Below, in pieces: positions 42,586-50,694 of a DNA stretch of 64,000 nucleotides. The stretch is from positions 124,001 to 188,000 of the forward strand of contig NZ_JBFAAI010000012.1 of assembly GCF_040639655.1 (NCBI RefSeq). The letters run 5' to 3'. Position 1 is the stretch's first letter; each line of letters starts with the position of its first letter. The notes beneath the pieces were generated by a model. The model had not been told where the DNA came from. It made no database searches and saw only the letters and a program-made list of their open reading frames with translations. This DNA is from Actinoplanes sp040639655 (GTDB lineage Bacteria > Actinomycetota > Actinomycetes > Mycobacteriales > Micromonosporaceae). The translations under genes were made by a program, and so were the position numbers.

Positions 42586-43818
42586 GTGGATTCACTGACC
42601 GCGGGTCGCCGGTGGGCGGCACTGATCGCCCTGTCGCTGGGCGGCTTCGGACTCGGGCTCACCGAGTTCGTCGCCATGGGGCTGCTGCCGGACATCGCCC
42701 GCAACCTGCTGCCCGGGGCCTATGCGGCATCGGTACCGGACGCACTCGCCCGGGCCGGCTGGATGATCACGATCTACGCGCTCGGTGTCGTCGCCGGGGC
42801 GCCGACGATCGCGGTGCTGACCACCCGGGTACCGCGACGGCGGCTCGTCCTCGGGCTGCTCGCGGTGTTCGTCGCCGGTACCACGGCGTCCGCGCTCGCA
42901 CCGACCTTCGAGCTGGTGCTCGCCGCCCGGTTCGTCGCGGCCCTGGCACACGGCGCCTACTTCGGAGCGGCCGGACTGCTCGCCGCCGCGCTCCTCGGGC
43001 CGGGCAGCCAGGGGCGGGGCGTGTCGATCGTGATCGGCGGGCTCACCGCGGCGAACCTGATCGGTGTTCCGCTGATCACGGTGCTCGGGCAGGCGCACGG
43101 ATGGCGGGCCGCCTACCTGGCCGTGGCCGCCGTCTTCGCGTTCAGTCTGGTGGCGGTGCTCACGACCGTACCGGCCATGTCCGCCGCTCCCGGCGGATCG
43201 CCACGTGCCGAACTGCGCGCCTTCCGCTCCCCGCAGGTCTGGCTCGTGGCCTTGGCCGTCGCCGTCGGCACCAGCGGGTTCTTCGCCGTGAACAGCTACA
43301 TCGCGCCGATCACCACGCATGTGACCGGCCTGTCCGAGCCGACCGTCCCCTGGGTGCTCGCGGCGATGGGCCTCGGCATGACCGTCGGCATCGGCCTCGG
43401 TGGTGTCGCCGCCGACCGCGACCTGCGGCGCAGCGTACTGTTCGGCTTCCTCGGACTGATCGTCACGACGGCGTTCTTCGCGGTTGCCGCCGGAAACCCG
43501 GCCGGGCTCGTCGTCGGCGCGTTCCTGGTGGGTGCGGCCAGCCTGTTCATCGTCCCGGCTCTGCAGTCCCGGCTGATCGCGGTCGCCCCCGGCGCGCAGC
43601 TGATGGGCGCGGCCGTCAACCAGTCGTCGCTCAACATCGCCAACAGCATCGGGGCGGCACTCGGTGGCGTGGTCATCGCCGCGGGCTGGGGTTACTTGGC
43701 CTCCGCCTGGCTGGGCGTGGCACTTTCGGTCGCCGGTCTGGGCCTTGCTCTGATCAGTTTCCGCCTCGACCGCGCCGTCGAGCCCGCCCGCACGCTGCCC
43801 GAACACGTCCCGGCCTGA
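42586..43818 (+). CDS. MFS transporter, DHA1-type (tandem copy 2)
   Basis: 410 residues, a close paralogue of the preceding gene. Whole stretches are the same (GGFGLGLTEF, FRSPQVWL / FRSPRVWL, GLGMTVGI, QLMGAAVNQS), including the same MGLLP entry motif. Twelve membrane segments are expected. Its promoter repeats the leader of copy 1: two palindromes 25 bases apart, a TANNNT box and a GTG with no ribosome site, so the duplication included the regulatory region. Both genes may therefore be induced together. Copies differ mostly in loops and at the C-terminus, so they may handle related but different substrates. Confidence 0.92.
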   Translation: MDSLTAGRRWAALIALSLGGFGLGLTEFVAMGLLPDIARNLLPGAYAASVPDALARAGWMITIYALGVVAGAPTIAVLTTRVPRRRLVLGLLAVFVAGTTASALAPTFELVLAARFVAALAHGAYFGAAGLLAAALLGPGSQGRGVSIVIGGLTAANLIGVPLITVLGQAHGWRAAYLAVAAVFAFSLVAVLTTVPAMSAAPGGSPRAELRAFRSPQVWLVALAVAVGTSGFFAVNSYIAPITTHVTGLSEPTVPWVLAAMGLGMTVGIGLGGVAADRDLRRSVLFGFLGLIVTTAFFAVAAGNPAGLVVGAFLVGAASLFIVPALQSRLIAVAPGAQLMGAAVNQSSLNIANSIGAALGGVVIAAGWGYLASAWLGVALSVAGLGLALISFRLDRAVEPARTLPEHVPA

Positions 43819-43949
43819 GACGCGGAGCGGCCGCGAACGTGCCGATCCGCGGTCCACGCAGGCCGCACATCACCACGCGGGACGAGCAGGAGGGCAGGTC
43901 GGGCGCCGGCGTCGGCTGCCCCGGGGAGCATGGCCGGTGAAGGGTGGGT

Positions 43950-45215
43950 TCAGGGTTCGGCGGCGGCCATCAGGCGTTCGATGACCGGAAGCGGGAGGCT
44001 CGGGTTGGCGGCGGCCGCCGCGGTCGTCGCCGGGTCTTCGAGAAGTTCAAGCAGCCGGGCCGACGGGATCCGGGGATCGGATGCGGCCGCCGCCCGGACC
44101 ACGGCGGACGGGTCGTGGCTGAGCTGCTCGATCAGGGCGGCCGGCGCGGCGGGGTCGAGGGGCACGAGGGCCCGCGCGCGTTCGTCCGGGCTGGACGACA
44201 GGCGTGCGAGTCCCGTACGCGGAAAGGCCGGATGCCGGACCAGATCGTCGCTGGAGAGGCCCGCGAACCCGGAGGAACCGGTGACATCGGCGGAGCCCGG
44301 GAGGCAGTCGAGGTAGGTGTGCAGCACCAGGTCGCCGGGGACGTCGGCCCGGTACGCGCAGAGCAGCGCCCGCACCGCCGGGTCGCTGTCGGCGGCGAGC
44401 GCGCCGACCAGGTCGGATGGCAGGCCGGGATGGCAGGCCGCGCTGCGCCGCAGGCCGGGGTGGGCGGAGCGGGCGCATCGGCGCAGTTCGGCGGGTCCGG
44501 CGGCGAGCACCCAGTCGAGCAACGGGGTGTCCTGACAGGCGGGGTAGTCGATGGCGGCGCGCTGTTCCTCGGTGAGTTCGGGGCGCTGCGAGACGGCGAG
44601 CCGGACGCGGGGTGACGGGTCGGCGGCGAGCGTGGTGACCCATGCGGCGGGCAGGGCCGGATCGGCGGCGGCGCGTTCCCGGTTCCACTCGGAGTCGCTG
44701 GCGGCGAACAGGACTGCCTGCCCGGTGCCGAGGGAGGTGGGTTCGTAGGGTTTGCGGTCGAGCAGGGCGCGGGCCGCGTCGGCGATGCCGGGGTGGGGGT
44801 CGCGGGCGAGCGTGGCGACCACGTCGCGGGGTGTGCCGGGCAGGTAGGTGAGCAGGTCACGGACCAGGGGCTCGGGGTGTCCGGCGAGACGGTGGTGGAC
44901 CCAGCCGGGCAGCGGGTCGGACCAGCGGGCGGGCGGGCCTTCGAGGAGCGCCTGCAGGACCCGGATGCTGAGGTCGCCGGCGAGCCGGGCGCGCTGGCCG
45001 CCGGTGGCTCCGGGGCTGCGGGCGAGCGCTTCGCGTACCTCGGGGTCGGGGTGTGCGGCAAGGGCGTCGAAGGCCTCGTCGGTCCAGGTGCGCCGGGCGG
45101 TCAGGTCCCATGGGGTGATCCGGTCGTCGGCGGCGAGCCGCAGCAGGAGGGTGACCGGGAGCGCCGGGTTGCGGGCCAGGCCGTGCAGGGCCGCCAGGGG
45201 GTTGGGCACGAGCAC
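43950..45215 (-). CDS. Repeat protein of LRV/HEAT-like type
   Basis: 421 residues, no signal or membrane segment. Almost the whole protein consists of about 20-25-residue units of form A-x-(N/H/D)-P-x-(L/I)-P-x-x-(L/V)-(L/V)-x-x-L-A-x-D, e.g. RNPALPVTLLLRLAADD, AHPDPEVREALARSPGA, CHPGLPSDLVGALAADSDP, SDPRIPSARLLELLEDPATT, ANPSLPLPVIERLMA. This resembles the leucine-rich-repeat-variant family, and should form a curved helical solenoid for binding a partner. One stretch (TGQAVLFAASDSEWNRERA) breaks the pattern. The start is uncertain: a second GTG two codons later follows TATTCT by eight bases, suggesting a leaderless start there. Confidence 0.75.
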   Translation of the reverse strand: MLVPNPLAALHGLARNPALPVTLLLRLAADDRITPWDLTARRTWTDEAFDALAAHPDPEVREALARSPGATGGQRARLAGDLSIRVLQALLEGPPARWSDPLPGWVHHRLAGHPEPLVRDLLTYLPGTPRDVVATLARDPHPGIADAARALLDRKPYEPTSLGTGQAVLFAASDSEWNRERAAADPALPAAWVTTLAADPSPRVRLAVSQRPELTEEQRAAIDYPACQDTPLLDWVLAAGPAELRRCARSAHPGLRRSAACHPGLPSDLVGALAADSDPAVRALLCAYRADVPGDLVLHTYLDCLPGSADVTGSSGFAGLSSDDLVRHPAFPRTGLARLSSSPDERARALVPLDPAAPAALIEQLSHDPSAVVRAAAASDPRIPSARLLELLEDPATTAAAAANPSLPLPVIERLMAAAEP

Positions 45216-45233
45216 GAAGAATACGGGCCGCGG

Positions 45234-45267
45234 CCCGGCGCATCCATCCCTGGACGGATGCGCCGGG
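45234..45267 (-). terminator. Hairpin terminator after the polyester-hydrolase gene
   Basis: A perfect 12-base stem CCCGGCGCATCC / GGATGCGCCGGG with a ten-base loop, 17 bases beyond the minus-strand stop. It separates that gene from the repeat-protein gene. Confidence 0.8.
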
Positions 45268-45283
45268 CGAACGGGGTGACGCC

Positions 45284-46162
45284 TCAGGCGATGGGGCAGG
45301 TGCTGCGGTAGTCGGAGATCGACGTGCTGCTCGGTCCGGGGCAGATGAACTGGTCGTAGCGGGTGTCGTTGTCGACGAACCGCTTCAGCCAGGCGACGGA
45401 CTGGACGGCGGTCGGCGTGTTGGTGCTCTGCGGGAAGAAGTGGCTGGCGTTGTTGAGCTCGAGGTACGCCTTCTCCGCCGACGCCGGGATGCTGTTGTAG
45501 AAGGGGATGGAGTGCGAGGTGACGGAGGCGATGCTGTCGTTCTCCCCACCGATGATCAGGGTCGGCACCCGCAGTTCACTCCAGGACTTGTCCGTGTTCC
45601 ACGGGGCCAGCGGCACCGCGGCCTGGAGGGACGGCCGGTCGCTGGCGGCTTCGAGGCTTCCGCCGCCGCCCATCGAGTGCCCGCCGACCGCGAGCCGGGT
45701 GGCGTCGACCCGGCCGCGCACCGAACTGCGCTGGGTGAGGTAGTCCAGCGCGGCGAGCAGTTGCCGGCCGCGGGACGCCGGCTGGTCTCCGGTGGTGTTG
45801 GTCTCGATGCCGATGACCACGAAACCGTGCGAGGCCAGCCGCGGCCCGAGCCACGAGATGCTCGACCAGTAGGCGGTGAATCCGGGTGAGATGGCGATCG
45901 CACCGAAGGTGCCGTCGCTGGTGGTGGTCGGGTAGTAGATCTCCCCGCCGCCGAAGCCGGTGACGCTGAGACTGGAGACCGAGGTCTGGCTGACCGCGTA
46001 CGGACCGCGGGAGGCCTGCAGGGCGGACAGCGTGGGCGCGGGGCCCCGCTCGTAGGGGTTGTCCGCGGCCTGCGCGCTGGTCACACCGGCGCTGGTGACG
46101 AGGGTGACCGCAGTGGCCGCGACGGCCAGCCAGCGGAGTGCCCGCTTGGGGACAGATGTCAC
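45284..46162 (-). CDS. Secreted polyester hydrolase (cutinase / PETase family)
   Basis: 292 residues, GTG start with AAGGAG seven bases upstream. A Sec signal ends at AQAA-DNPYERGP, the mature start typical of Thermobifida-type cutinases. Motifs in order: NPYERGPAPT, GGGEIYYP, ISPGFTAYWSSISWLGPRLA, GHSMGGGGSLEA, APWNTDKSW, GGENDSIASV, NNASHFFP, WLKRFVDNDTRYDQFICPGP, YRSTCP. Triad Ser163, Asp209, His241; the 46 and 32 residue spacings equal those of TfCut2 as I remember them. His precedes the nucleophile Ser, and Phe follows the catalytic His, as in type I enzymes; the oxyanion position has Phe (PGF) where characterised enzymes usually have Tyr. Only the C-terminal disulphide pair is present. 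Likely hydrolyses cutin-like or synthetic polyesters. Confidence 0.93.
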   Translation of the reverse strand: MTSVPKRALRWLAVAATAVTLVTSAGVTSAQAADNPYERGPAPTLSALQASRGPYAVSQTSVSSLSVTGFGGGEIYYPTTTSDGTFGAIAISPGFTAYWSSISWLGPRLASHGFVVIGIETNTTGDQPASRGRQLLAALDYLTQRSSVRGRVDATRLAVGGHSMGGGGSLEAASDRPSLQAAVPLAPWNTDKSWSELRVPTLIIGGENDSIASVTSHSIPFYNSIPASAEKAYLELNNASHFFPQSTNTPTAVQSVAWLKRFVDNDTRYDQFICPGPSSTSISDYRSTCPIA

Positions 46163-46335
46163 GTCGACTCTCCTTACCGTGGGGGATCGGATCGACGAGC
46201 GTCAGTTTTGGGGGCATCCGGGCCCCCGCGCATCGGCGAAATCACCGGCGTTCTGTCATCGGGTGGCAACATCCCGGAAATTTCATTTGCCGCAACAGTG
46301 TTCCGTTCCGCCCGGGAGCAGGGCAGACTCGCCGC

Positions 46336-48951
46336 ATGATTGATGCACCGACAGTGCATAAACTTCGGCCGGACGCCGTCACAGAGATCGGCCTGCTCAC
46401 CGCCACGGCCGCCGGCGGCCACGGCGGCGTCCTGGTGCTCTCCGCCGGGCCGGGCGAGGGCCGCACCACACTGCTGCGAGCCGTCGCGGGCGACCATGCC
46501 CGGGACTGGACGGTGCTGACCGCCACCGGCTGGGAGGACGAGCGCGGCCTGCCGTACGCGAGCCTGCGGGAACTGCTCACTCCCCTCCGTGACGAGGAAC
46601 CGCGGCACGCCGGCGATGCGCTGACCTCCTTGCGTACGGCCGCGCGCAGCCGCCCCGTCCTGTGCCTGCTCGACGACGCCCACCTGTTCGACCCGGACTC
46701 CTGGCGGGCGGTCCTCTTCGCCGCCCGCCGGATCGGTACGGACCGCGTCGCGATCGTGCTGTCCGTGCCCGCCGGGGCCGAACCACCCGGATTCCCCGTG
46801 CACCGGCTGACGCCGCTCGGCCCGGTCGCCGCCCGCCGGATCCTCGCCGCCCACGCCCCCGACCTGGCCGAGGACGTCGCCGGCACGCTCATCGAGATCG
46901 CCGCCGGACACCCGGGAGCTCTGACCGACCTGGTTCGCGGACTCACGCCGGAACAGCGCCGCGGCTATGCGCCACCGCCGGAGTCGCTGCCGCCGGACAG
47001 CCCGCTGCGCCGGCGGCTGGCCGCCGAACTCGACGCCCTGCCCGCCACCACCCGTGAACTGCTGCTGTTCGCTGCCGCGGCACCCGGCGCCGCCCCGGAC
47101 AGCATCCTCGCGGCGGCGCCGGGCACACCGGAACTCGCCGACTTCGCGCCTGCCGAACGGCGGGGACTCGTCACCGTCACGGCGGCCGGGGTGCACTTCC
47201 GCGGGCCGCTGATGCGGGCGGTCGCGTACGCCGAAATGCCGGTGGCCCGCCGCCGGACCGCCCACGCCGCGCTGGCCGAGGTCCTGGAGTCACGCGGCGC
47301 ACGCCTGCCCGCGCTGCTGCATCGTGCCGCCGCGACCACCGGCCCGGACGCGGCCCTGTCCCGGGACCTCGCCGGTGCCGCGCGGTCGGCCGATCCGGCG
47401 GTCGCGGCGGAGGCACGGCGGTACGCGGCCGGCCTGTGCCCCACCGCCGCCGAGCGGGCCGGGCTGCTGCTGGACGCGGCCCGCTCGGCGTGGCTCGCCG
47501 GACGCCCGCACCAGGCCGGGATGCTGATCCGCCGGATTCCGGCAGCGGGCGGCACGGCCCGGGTACGCGCCCGCGCCCTGACCGCCGAGATGAGCCTGCC
47601 GGAGAGCCGCCCCGGCGCCCGCGACGTGCTGCTCGACGTGGCCGCCGAACTGGCCGAGACCGATCCCGGCACCGCGCTGGAGGCCCTCGCCCTGGCCGGG
47701 GAGTCGGCGTGCCGGTCCGGTGAGCAAGACCGCTACGCTGCGCTGGCCCGCCGGGTGGCCGCCGGGGAGCACGGTGACGAGCCACCGGCCGTCACGCTCG
47801 CCTTCCGGCACGTGGCCGGGCTGGCCCGGATCGCCGAGGGCGACGAGTACGCCTCGTTCGCCCCGTTGCGGCAGGCCGTGGCGCTGGCCGACCGGGTGGC
47901 CGAACCGGGGCCACTGCTGCGCGCCGCCACCTCGGGCATCCTGATCGGCGACGCCCGCCGGGCCGCCGCGCTGGCCGGGCGGGCCGCCGTCCTGGCCCGG
48001 GAGGCCGGCGCCTCGGTGCTGGTGCCACAGGCGCTGGAGCTCGCCGCGCTGGCCGGGATGGCCTCCGGCGACTACACCGCGGCCAACGAGGCCGCCATGG
48101 ACGGGGCGGCGGTCGCCCGCGGCACCGGCCAGCCGGTCCTGGCCGCCGCTCACCTCGCGGTGCTCGCCGTGCTGGCCGCGCTGGTCGGCGACCGGGACAC
48201 CGCGTTGCACCGGATCGCGTCGGTCGGTGACGGGCCGTCCCGTCCGCTCTGCGAGTGGGCTCTGGCCCTGCTCGACCTGGTCGACGGGCGCTGCCCGGCC
48301 GCCGCCGAACGTCTGCTCGCGGTGGTCAGCGGCCCGCCCGGCCCGGGATCGGCGCTGCTGCGGGTGGCCGTGGTCCCGCACCTGCTGGAGACGGCCGCAC
48401 AGTCCGGGGCGCGGGCAGCGGTGGAACCGGTGGCGTCCGCCTTCGACCGGTGGGCCGGCCGCACCGGTCAGCCGGCCTGGCTGGCGCTGCGGGACCGCTG
48501 CCGCGCGCTGCGCGCCGACGACGGGGAAACCGCGGCCCGGCACTTCGACGCGGCGCTCGCGCACGAGGGCGAAGGCGGCTTCCCCCGGGCGCACACCGAG
48601 CTGCTGTACGGCCGGATGCTGCGCCGGCGCCGCCGCAACATGGAGGCCCGCACCCACCTGCGGCGTGCCGCCGAGACGTTCCAGCTGCTGGACGCGGCGC
48701 CGTGGGCCGAGCAGAGCGTGCGTGAGCTGCGGGCCGCCGGTGAACGGGTGGAGACGCCACAGCCGTCCGGCCCGGCCCTCACCGCCCAGCAGGAACGGAT
48801 CGCGTCCCTGGTCGCGGGTGGGGCCACCAATCGTGAGGTGGCCCAGGAACTGCACCTGAGCCCACGCACCGTCGACCATCATCTGCGCAACGTGTTCGCC
48901 CGGCTGGGGGTCCGCTCACGCACCGAGATGGCCCGGATGCTGACGAGCTAG
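46336..48951 (+). CDS. LAL-type LuxR-family transcriptional regulator
   Basis: 871 residues from ATG 46336. An AAA-type domain opens with VLVLSAGPGEGRTTLLRAVA (Walker A Arg in place of Lys) and has Walker B PVLCLLDDAHLFD near residue 105. A long helical TPR-like middle follows, and a C-terminal LuxR HTH (LTAQQERIASLVAGGATNRE, VAQELHLSPRTVDHHLRNVF) near 805-860. It diverges from the polyester-hydrolase gene over 173 bases, so it is a plausible local activator. A near-consensus -10 (CAGACT) lies six bases before ATG. The last codons overlap the next gene's 3' end by four bases. Confidence 0.92.
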   Translation: MIDAPTVHKLRPDAVTEIGLLTATAAGGHGGVLVLSAGPGEGRTTLLRAVAGDHARDWTVLTATGWEDERGLPYASLRELLTPLRDEEPRHAGDALTSLRTAARSRPVLCLLDDAHLFDPDSWRAVLFAARRIGTDRVAIVLSVPAGAEPPGFPVHRLTPLGPVAARRILAAHAPDLAEDVAGTLIEIAAGHPGALTDLVRGLTPEQRRGYAPPPESLPPDSPLRRRLAAELDALPATTRELLLFAAAAPGAAPDSILAAAPGTPELADFAPAERRGLVTVTAAGVHFRGPLMRAVAYAEMPVARRRTAHAALAEVLESRGARLPALLHRAAATTGPDAALSRDLAGAARSADPAVAAEARRYAAGLCPTAAERAGLLLDAARSAWLAGRPHQAGMLIRRIPAAGGTARVRARALTAEMSLPESRPGARDVLLDVAAELAETDPGTALEALALAGESACRSGEQDRYAALARRVAAGEHGDEPPAVTLAFRHVAGLARIAEGDEYASFAPLRQAVALADRVAEPGPLLRAATSGILIGDARRAAALAGRAAVLAREAGASVLVPQALELAALAGMASGDYTAANEAAMDGAAVARGTGQPVLAAAHLAVLAVLAALVGDRDTALHRIASVGDGPSRPLCEWALALLDLVDGRCPAAAERLLAVVSGPPGPGSALLRVAVVPHLLETAAQSGARAAVEPVASAFDRWAGRTGQPAWLALRDRCRALRADDGETAARHFDAALAHEGEGGFPRAHTELLYGRMLRRRRRNMEARTHLRRAAETFQLLDAAPWAEQSVRELRAAGERVETPQPSGPALTAQQERIASLVAGGATNREVAQELHLSPRTVDHHLRNVFARLGVRSRTEMARMLTS

Positions 48952-49352
48952 ATCTCGAGGGCCGCCCAGCGTTCGGCGAGCTGACGGCGGCGGCAAGCGA
49001 CCAGGTGGCCGGCCAGGATGCCCGGGTGGCCACCGCGCACGCACACGTCGGCGCCCGCGTCGAGGGCACCGGAGACCAGTTCGGGAGGTGCCCAGTCGTC
49101 GATCAGCGCGATGATCCGGGTGGCCGGCGCCAGCACCGACCGGGCCGTCCGGACGCCGTCCGTCGTCGCGCCGCTGAGCACCACCAGTTCCCCGAACCGG
49201 ACGTCGTCGAGGCCGGGCAGCATCCGCATCAGCCAGCCGGACGGCAGATGCTGTGGCAGGCCGGCGACCCGGCTCTGTGGGCCGAGTACGGCGACCACGG
49301 GCTGAGCCGCGGGCGCGATGGTGGTCACGTCGTGGTCGATCTGTCCGAGCAT
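48948..49352 (-). CDS. Receiver-like small protein
   Basis: 134 residues, GGGGA seven bases before ATG. Alternating strands and helices (VVAVLGPQ, GELVVLSGATTDGVRTARSV, IIALIDDWAPPELVSGALDA, GADVCVRGGHPGILAGHLVA) resemble a response-regulator receiver fold. The strand-5-like ending VCVRGG occupies the place where receivers usually have a Lys, and no phosphorylatable Asp with its acidic pocket is evident, so this would be a pseudo-receiver. There is no output domain. Similar truncated receivers occur beside LuxR regulators, and this one converges on the LAL gene, overlapping it by four bases. Confidence 0.6.
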   Translation of the reverse strand: MLGQIDHDVTTIAPAAQPVVAVLGPQSRVAGLPQHLPSGWLMRMLPGLDDVRFGELVVLSGATTDGVRTARSVLAPATRIIALIDDWAPPELVSGALDAGADVCVRGGHPGILAGHLVACRRRQLAERWAALEI

Positions 49353-49456
49353 GGTGATTTCCCCTCACTGGATCCCTCGTGTGACCTCCACGATTCGCCT
49401 CGGGGCTGTGCGTCACCATGGGTGCATGCTGTGCGTTCGGTGTCAGCCGCCGACGG

Positions 49457-50029
49457 TCAGCAGCGGGCGTTCCAGCTGGCCAGCACGGGGTCGTCGCCGT
49501 GTTCGAAGCCCAGCGCCGAGTAGGTGGCGGTGTCGAGCCGGAGCAACCCGCCGGCGGCCGGCGGCAACCCGATCCAGCGGGCCCCGGCGACCCGCAGGCA
49601 GTGTCCGTGCCCGATCAGCGCCACGTCGCCGGCGGACAGCAGCTCACGGGCCCGGCCCAGGATCCGGTCCAGGCGTTCGCCGACCTGCTCCGGCGACTCG
49701 CCACCGGGACAGCCGTCGGTCCACAGCGACCAGCCCGGCCGTCCGGACCGGATCTCCGGCGTGGTGATGCCCTCATACTCGCCGTAGTTCCACTCGGCCA
49801 GGTCCTCGGTCACCTCGGTCACCCTGAGCCCGGCCAGCTCGGCGGTGCGCAGCGCCCGCGTGCGCGGACTGGACAGCACGGCCGCGAACTCCCGCCCGGC
49901 GACCCGCTCGCCGGCGGCGCGGGCCTGCCGCTCCCCTTCCGAGGTCAACGGCAGATCCGTGTACGAGGTGTGCCGGCCGTTGGCACTCCACTCGGTCTGC
50001 CCGTGCCGGATCAGAACAATCTCCGCCAT
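49457..50029 (-). CDS. Histidine phosphatase family protein
   Basis: 190 residues, GGGGAGGG before ATG. It opens MAEIVLIRHGQTEWSANGRH, the RHG catalytic motif, followed by LTSEGERQARAAG, VLSSPRTRALRTAEL, EWNYGEYEG and ALIGHGHCLRV (second catalytic His). It thus belongs to the phosphoglycerate-mutase-like branch-1 phosphatases, hydrolysing phosphate monoesters; the substrate could be a sugar phosphate, phosphoprotein or nucleotide. There is no signal or membrane segment. It is followed 53 bases later by nothing on its strand and preceded by the SHOCT-type gene, possibly sharing its transcript. Confidence 0.9.
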   Translation of the reverse strand: MAEIVLIRHGQTEWSANGRHTSYTDLPLTSEGERQARAAGERVAGREFAAVLSSPRTRALRTAELAGLRVTEVTEDLAEWNYGEYEGITTPEIRSGRPGWSLWTDGCPGGESPEQVGERLDRILGRARELLSAGDVALIGHGHCLRVAGARWIGLPPAAGGLLRLDTATYSALGFEHGDDPVLASWNARC

Positions 50030-50056
50030 GCGCCCTCCCCGTCCCCCTGATGTCTA

Positions 50057-50068
50057 CCCCGCGCGGGG
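50057..50068. terminator. Small palindrome downstream of the SHOCT-type gene
   Basis: CCCCGCGCGGGG, a perfect 12-base palindrome 14 bases after the minus-strand stop. Small for a terminator, so weak. Confidence 0.35.
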
Positions 50069-50082
50069 CGGAGGAACCAGGG

Positions 50083-50418
50083 TCACGGACGGGCGTCCCA
50101 CGGCACGGCCATCGGATGCCGTTCCTCGTCGCGGGCGGCGATCTGCTCCAGGGCGCGCAGATACTGTCCCCGGGTGATCTCGCCGGCGACGAGCTGAGCG
50201 GTGAGGACGCCCTCGAGACTGCTCGGGGCGGACGGCTCGGCGTGCCCGGCGGTACGGTCCGGCCCGGTACCGGCCGCCCGTTCCTCCTCCGACGGCCAGA
50301 ACGCGAGCACCGCAGCGGCCAACAGGCCCAACATCGCGACGAGCAGAATCACCACCAGCGCCACCACCCTTCCCGTGACATCTTCGGTACCAACCGAGAT
50401 CATCGGCAGGCGAAGCAC
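50083..50418 (-). CDS. Single-pass membrane protein with SHOCT-like tail
   Basis: 111 residues from GTG 50418 (GGGA six bases upstream); an ATG at 50403 is an alternative. One hydrophobic segment (about residues 17-38, VVALVVILLVAMLGLLAAAVL) is followed by a short acidic linker and a C-terminal LEGVLTAQLVAGEITRGQYL SHOCT-like helix pair, found in many small bacterial membrane proteins and presumed to mediate oligomerisation. Function unknown. It is separated from the universal stress gene by 276 bases with no obvious element besides promoters. Confidence 0.65.
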   Translation of the reverse strand: MLRLPMISVGTEDVTGRVVALVVILLVAMLGLLAAAVLAFWPSEEERAAGTGPDRTAGHAEPSAPSSLEGVLTAQLVAGEITRGQYLRALEQIAARDEERHPMAVPWDARP

Positions 50419-50694
50419 GAAAGATCCCTTTTGACACACCCGGTAGGGGCCCACGAAGGAATGAATGCCGGCCCTTGATGCCCGAGCCGGTCACCGGCAT
50501 GCGGGGGCCGATCCGCCCGGGCTCGACCGGGCCCGCGATGGGGGCGCCCGGCCGGCCCGGACCCTGACCGCCTCCGCCGCCGCCCCTGGCATCCGCCCGG
50601 TCCGGCGATGGTCCCGCGGGGACGTGACCAACCGCCCTCCCCCACCGGCATCGACACACGTGGAATCGAGGTGGAACCGGACCGAGGAGGAGCC

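Noticed and set aside
50419..50694. DosR-type box upstream of the universal stress gene
   Set aside because: No 20-base palindrome of that type was found; only GC-rich promoter-like sequence.
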